DNA of 8,964 nt from Thioalkalivibrio sp. (GTDB taxonomy: Bacteria > Pseudomonadota > Gammaproteobacteria > Ectothiorhodospirales > Ectothiorhodospiraceae). The position numbers and the translations under genes are program-made. This document shows, one piece after another, positions 6,421 to 8,964 of the stretch (positions are counted from its first letter, which is position 1; the number at the start of each line of letters is the position of its first letter). The stretch lies in the NCBI GenBank assembly GCA_007136145.1, contig SLHN01000177.1:1-8964 (forward strand). The letters are read 5' to 3'. The notes under the pieces were generated by a model that searched no databases, was not told where the DNA came from, and was given only the letters and a program-made list of their open reading frames with translations.

Positions 6421-6448
6421 AATATACGTCATTGACGGACTTTTGCAA
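6421..6448 (-). promoter_or_regulatory. Promoter of TA pair 2 with palindromic operator in the spacer
   Basis: On the minus strand, -35 TTGCAA (6443-6448, 4 of 6) is followed by a 16-base spacer and -10 TATATT (6421-6426, 5 of 6). The perfect 11-base palindrome CGTCATTGACG (6427-6437) directly abuts the -10 within the spacer. The spacing to the toxin ATG (7 bases) equals that of TA pair 1, although the operator sequence differs, suggesting separate autoregulation. Confidence 0.65.
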
Positions 6449-6468
6449 GATGGCGAGTGGAAGGGTTG

Positions 6469-6500
6469 ACATATTAGCGTTTATCCGCCGTGCACAGCAT
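6469..6500 (+). repeat. 32-base direct repeat, right copy
   Basis: This is the second copy of the repeat at 5729-5760 (31 of 32 identical). Here it forms the left part of a complete hairpin: CGTTTATCCGC (6478-6488) pairs perfectly with GCGGATAAACG (6502-6512) around a 13-base loop that contains GTGCAC. The hairpin resembles REP units and lies just upstream of the TA pair 2 promoter. Confidence 0.9.
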
Positions 6501-6512
6501 CGCGGATAAACG

Positions 6513-6603
6513 TCTGTTGGCCGAAGCCGCCCCGGGGCTGGCACCGAGGTCACGCCGGAAAAACTCGCAGCATAAATGGACTCATACACGACAGAATGCT
6601 TGA
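6513..6603. other. Spacer between the repeat hairpin and the truncated VOC gene
   Basis: I see no intact gene in this stretch. One frame ends as PGAGTEVTPEKLAA and TAA (about 6532-6573), which could be the tail of a lost coding sequence on the plus strand, but this is speculative. The missing VOC N-terminus is not recognisable here in any plus-strand frame. Confidence 0.4.
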
Positions 6604-6936
6604 CAGTCGCCGTTTTCGGGAGGCTGGTATGTGCACCTGGTTTCCGGGTCGGGCGTCCAGGTGGGGTTTCCGTTGCCGGATCAGCCGACTCAGCCACCAA
6701 TTTTTCGAACGCCGTATGCGGGCGAAGGCGTGATTTTCAGTCTGGAAGTCGAAGACGCGGACGCGGCTTTCGAATTCGCCAAATCGAGATCACTCGACAT
6801 CGTGCTTGAGTTGCGGTCCGAGGACTGGGGGCAACGGCATTTTTGCATCGAAGACCCGAACGGGATTCGTGTGGATGTTGCTCAGGCCATAGACCCGACC
6901 GCAGAATATCAGAGCGATTACGTTTCTTCGCAATGA
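6604..6936 (+). pseudogene. VOC/glyoxalase-family gene lacking its N-terminus
   Basis: The frame is open after TGA 6601-6603 and reads into GGWYVHLVSGSGVQVGFPLPDQPTQPP, FSLEVEDADAAFEFAK, LELRSEDWGQRHFCIEDPNGIRVDVAQAI. This is the C-terminal two thirds of a vicinal-oxygen-chelate (glyoxalase/bleomycin-resistance-like) protein. Homology-like sequence begins before the first possible start, GTG 6631 (WYV spans it), and about 35 residues holding the first beta-alpha unit are absent, so the gene is 5'-truncated. GGGAGG at 6618-6623 happens to sit 7 bases before that GTG, so a 101-residue fragment might still be made. The truncation lies at the right margin of the TA/repeat island, consistent with a deletion or insertion there. 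Substrate unknown. Confidence 0.7.
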
Positions 6937-7032
6937 TTCCCGGGCATTATCGCCGTGTCATTTTTCCGGCCCCCTGCACAGGCGGGCGGGGAGCCGCTAC
7001 CCTATCGCGGTTCGGTGTTACAGGACTCGGGA

Positions 7033-7932
7033 ATGACCTCCTCGGCAGCAGACTCCCCGCCCGCGGGCAGCTTTCGTCCCGGGCTCATGTTCGCGCTCGC
7101 GCTCTGCATGCTGATGCTCATCGGGCTGGTGTTGCCGCATGGCGGCGCGTCGGAGGATGTCAGCCAGCGGATCTGGGCGTTCGAACCGCTGCGCTGGGCG
7201 CTGCTGGCGCTGTGGGTGCTGATCGCGCTGGAGAGCCTGCCGTCGCTGCTGGCCTGGCGGCGTCCGGACGCCGGTTCCGCGCGCCTGCGCGCGCTGCTGG
7301 TGCTGCTCATTCCGCCGTTGCGCGCGGCGGTTTCTCCGCACGCGCCGCGCGAGTGGTTCTGGCTACCGGGTAGCGGCTGGCAGCGGCGCGACGAGGAGCG
7401 GTTCCACGCACTCGAGGTGCGGTTCGCGATTCCGATGCTGATTGTCGCGTTCCTGATCGTTCCGGTAATCGTTGCCGAGTTCCTGTTCGACATCGAGATT
7501 CAGAACATGCCGGATATGGCAATCGCGCTGCACGTGCTGACCAGCGCGATCTGGTTCGCGTTTGCGCTGGAATTCATGGTGCTGATCTCGGTGGCCGCGA
7601 AGAAGGGCCAGTTCGCGAGGGAGCATTGGATCAACCTGTTGATCATCGTGCTACCTCTGGTCGCGTTTCTGCGTACGCTGGCGCTGTTCAAGGCACTGAA
7701 GCTGGCCAAGGCGAGCAAGGCGTTGCAGACCGTGCGCCTGCGGGTCCTGTTTGCGCGCGCTCATCGCATCGCCTTGTTGCTGAATCTTGTCGAACGCGTG
7801 CTGGCGCTGCGCCCCGAGTACTATCTTCGGGTGCTGCAGGCACGCGAAGAGCGCAAGCGCAAGGAACTCGAGGACATCCGCAAACGAATCGAGGCCGTGG
7901 AGGCACAGATTCTCGAGCGGCGCCAGCGATGA
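7033..7932 (+). CDS. Membrane protein with voltage-sensor-like S4 and C-terminal coiled coil, no pore
   Basis: The product has 299 residues from ATG 7033 (AGGA at 7022-7025, 7 bases upstream); an earlier in-frame GTG at 6955 would add a poorly convincing 26-residue leader. Hydrophobic segments lie at about 18-35, 53-74, 86-100, 131-152, 163-188 and 199-218. The last three followed by 213-240 resemble S1-S4 of a voltage-sensor domain: Glu180 in S2, a W-x-N in S3, and a lysine every third residue in S4 (220, 223, 226, 229) before R-rich LQTVRLRVLFARAHR. The final 35 residues (QAREERKRKELEDIRKRIEAV) are coiled-coil-like. No selectivity-filter sequence (TVGYG-like) is seen. It is probably an ion-channel-related inner-membrane protein; function unproven. 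It converges on urtE. Confidence 0.7.
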   Translation: MTSSAADSPPAGSFRPGLMFALALCMLMLIGLVLPHGGASEDVSQRIWAFEPLRWALLALWVLIALESLPSLLAWRRPDAGSARLRALLVLLIPPLRAAVSPHAPREWFWLPGSGWQRRDEERFHALEVRFAIPMLIVAFLIVPVIVAEFLFDIEIQNMPDMAIALHVLTSAIWFAFALEFMVLISVAAKKGQFAREHWINLLIIVLPLVAFLRTLALFKALKLAKASKALQTVRLRVLFARAHRIALLLNLVERVLALRPEYYLRVLQAREERKRKELEDIRKRIEAVEAQILERRQR

Positions 7933-7996
7933 GCGATACCGGAAGCAGCGCCAAAGCGCCGGCCCGGTCGCTGGTCAGGGTATATCGCGCGATGGC

Positions 7997-8692
7997 TCAG
8001 ACACTCAAGTGTCGCCGCACCAGTTCATCGCTCAGTGCATTGATTGCACCGTGGGCGACCACGGAGCCTTTCTCCATGATATAGAAATCGTCCGCGACCC
8101 GGCGGGCGAATGGCAGCTTCTGTTCGACCAAAAGCACCGACAGCCCCAGTTCCGCGTTCAGCTTCCGGATGACGTCGCCGATCTGCCTGACGATGTTGGG
8201 CTGAATTCCCTCGCCGGGTTCATCCAGGATCAGCAGTTTCGGGTCGAGCACCAGCGCGCGGCCGATCGCCAGTTGCTGTTGCTGGCCACCCGAGAGATCG
8301 CCTCCGCGCCGGCCGCGCATCTCCTTCAACACTGGGAACAGGTCGTAGATCGCGCCGGGAATCTGTCGTGCCCGGTCCGCGCGGGCACCGAGCGATACGC
8401 GAAGGTTTTCCTCTACCGTCAATTCCGGAAAGATCTCCCGGCCCTGGGGCACGTAGCCGATTCCGGCGCGGGCGCGTGCCTCCGGCGAAAGCCGGGTGAT
8501 GTCCAGATCCCCGAGCACGATGCGCCCGCCGCGGATTGGCAGCAGCCCCATGATGCATTTCAGCAATGTGGTCTTGCCCACGCCATTGCGGCCCATCACG
8601 CAGGTGCAGCGCCCAGGTTTGGCCTCCAGTTCGAGATCGCGCAGGATATGGCTCTGGCGGTAGTACTGATTCACACCATGGACCTGGATCAT
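7997..8692 (-). CDS. urtE: Urea ABC transporter ATP-binding protein UrtE
   Basis: The product has 231 residues, normal for the LivF-like ATPase of the Urt urea importer, which works with UrtD on the cytoplasmic face of permeases UrtB and UrtC. Motifs: Walker A GRNGVGKTT (34-42); Q-loop in YVPQGREIFPELTVEENL; signature LSGGQQQQLAIGRAL (133-147); Walker B LLILDEP (153-159) followed by GEGIQPNI, characteristic of UrtE; and VEQ in place of the H-loop His, as in LivF-type ATPases. Its ATG overlaps the urtD stop by 4 bases (ATGA), so the pair is coupled. Position near urease genes supports urea rather than branched amino acids. It ends 64 bases from a convergent gene, with no clear terminator. Confidence 0.95.
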   Translation of the reverse strand: MIQVHGVNQYYRQSHILRDLELEAKPGRCTCVMGRNGVGKTTLLKCIMGLLPIRGGRIVLGDLDITRLSPEARARAGIGYVPQGREIFPELTVEENLRVSLGARADRARQIPGAIYDLFPVLKEMRGRRGGDLSGGQQQQLAIGRALVLDPKLLILDEPGEGIQPNIVRQIGDVIRKLNAELGLSVLLVEQKLPFARRVADDFYIMEKGSVVAHGAINALSDELVRRHLSV

Positions 8693-8964
8693 GCCTCTTC
8701 CCCGAGGTATACCTCGACCACCTTCGGATCGCTCTGGATCTGATTCATGCTGCCCTCGGCCAGCACGCTGCCCTGGTGCAGCACCGTTACCCGCCGGGCA
8801 ATGGAACGCACGAAGGCCATGTCGTGCTCGACCACGATCACCGTATGGCCACCGGCCAGCGACGTCAGCAGTTCGGCGGTGCGTTCGGTTTCGTCCCCGG
8901 TCATTCCGGCGACCGGTTCGTCCACCAGCAGCACGCGCGGGTTCTGCATCAGCAGCATGCCGAT
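8689..8964 (-). CDS. urtD: Urea ABC transporter ATP-binding protein UrtD, C-terminal part (partial)
   Basis: The frame runs off the right edge, so only the last 91 residues are present. They start within IGMLLMQNPRVLLVDEP (Walker B Asp-Glu) and continue with VAGMTGDETERTAELL, then the H-loop in VIVVEHDMAFVRSIA, and end VLAEGSMNQIQSDPKVVEVYLGEEA. This matches the C-terminus of UrtD, the LivG-like ATPase of the urea importer. Internal methionines at the edge are not the start. The stop overlaps urtE. The rest of the operon (expected urtABC) would lie beyond the window to the right. Confidence 0.93.
   Translation of the reverse strand: MGMLLMQNPRVLLVDEPVAGMTGDETERTAELLTSLAGGHTVIVVEHDMAFVRSIARRVTVLHQGSVLAEGSMNQIQSDPKVVEVYLGEEA

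Noticed and set aside
6466..6500. Plus-strand promoter from TTGACA at 6466-6471
   Set aside because: No acceptable -10 box occurs 16-18 bases downstream; the hexamer appears to be part of the repeat border.
4660..6512. CRISPR array or phage remnant
   Set aside because: Only two copies of the 32-base repeat exist, they are 740 bases apart with genes between, and no cas, integrase or phage structural gene is present.
8000..8013. Palindrome GACACTCAAGTGTC at the end of urtE as a terminator
   Set aside because: It is inside the last codons of urtE, has only a 2-base loop and no T-run, so it does not qualify as an intrinsic terminator.
7929..8083. Short plus-strand frame starting ATGA at the stop of the channel-like gene (MSDTGSSAKAPARSL...)
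   Set aside because: The overlap is suggestive of coupling, but over half of it is antisense to urtE and the product has no recognisable features.

Overview
The window is high-GC chromosomal DNA from a proteobacterium, most likely a gammaproteobacterium. This inference rests on the urease and Urt protein style and on a REP-like hairpin of the pseudomonad type; no rRNA or other taxonomic marker is present. Two urea-nitrogen gene sets point toward each other, with a repeat-rich accessory stretch between them.

Left part (1-3936, + strand): the end of a urease operon. It holds the 3' end of ureB, complete ureC with all active-site residues, ureE with a His-rich nickel tail, ureF and ureG. Genes overlap or are tightly spaced, except for a 210-base ureF-ureG gap that contains a pair of inverted REP-like hairpins. 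A DUF2799-type lipoprotein gene (4032-4571, - strand) faces ureG.

Middle part (about 4572-6610): an accessory island, visibly richer in A+T from about 4840 onward. In order it holds: a 159-base MITE-like element with terminal inverted repeats and a perfect 8-base flanking direct repeat; a long imperfect hairpin (4933-5024); a HigB/HigA-type toxin-antitoxin (TA) pair (- strand); an attC-like or REP-like stem-loop; a second TA pair of the same family and orientation; and a second copy of the 32-base repeat within a perfect hairpin. Each TA pair has the toxin first, an 8-base toxin/antitoxin overlap, and a predicted promoter whose -35/-10 spacer contains a palindromic operator. In both, the -10 box lies 7 bases before the toxin ATG, so both toxin mRNAs are predicted to be essentially leaderless. 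The island ends in a VOC/glyoxalase-like gene that has lost its N-terminus.

Right part (7033-8964): a membrane protein with an S4-like lysine ladder and a C-terminal coiled coil but no pore domain (+ strand). It converges on urtE and the 3' end of urtD (- strand), which encode the ATPases of a urea ABC transporter. Functionally, Urt imports urea, UreABC hydrolyses it, and UreE/F/G deliver nickel to UreC. The material in between appears to have accumulated at a boundary between convergent operons.
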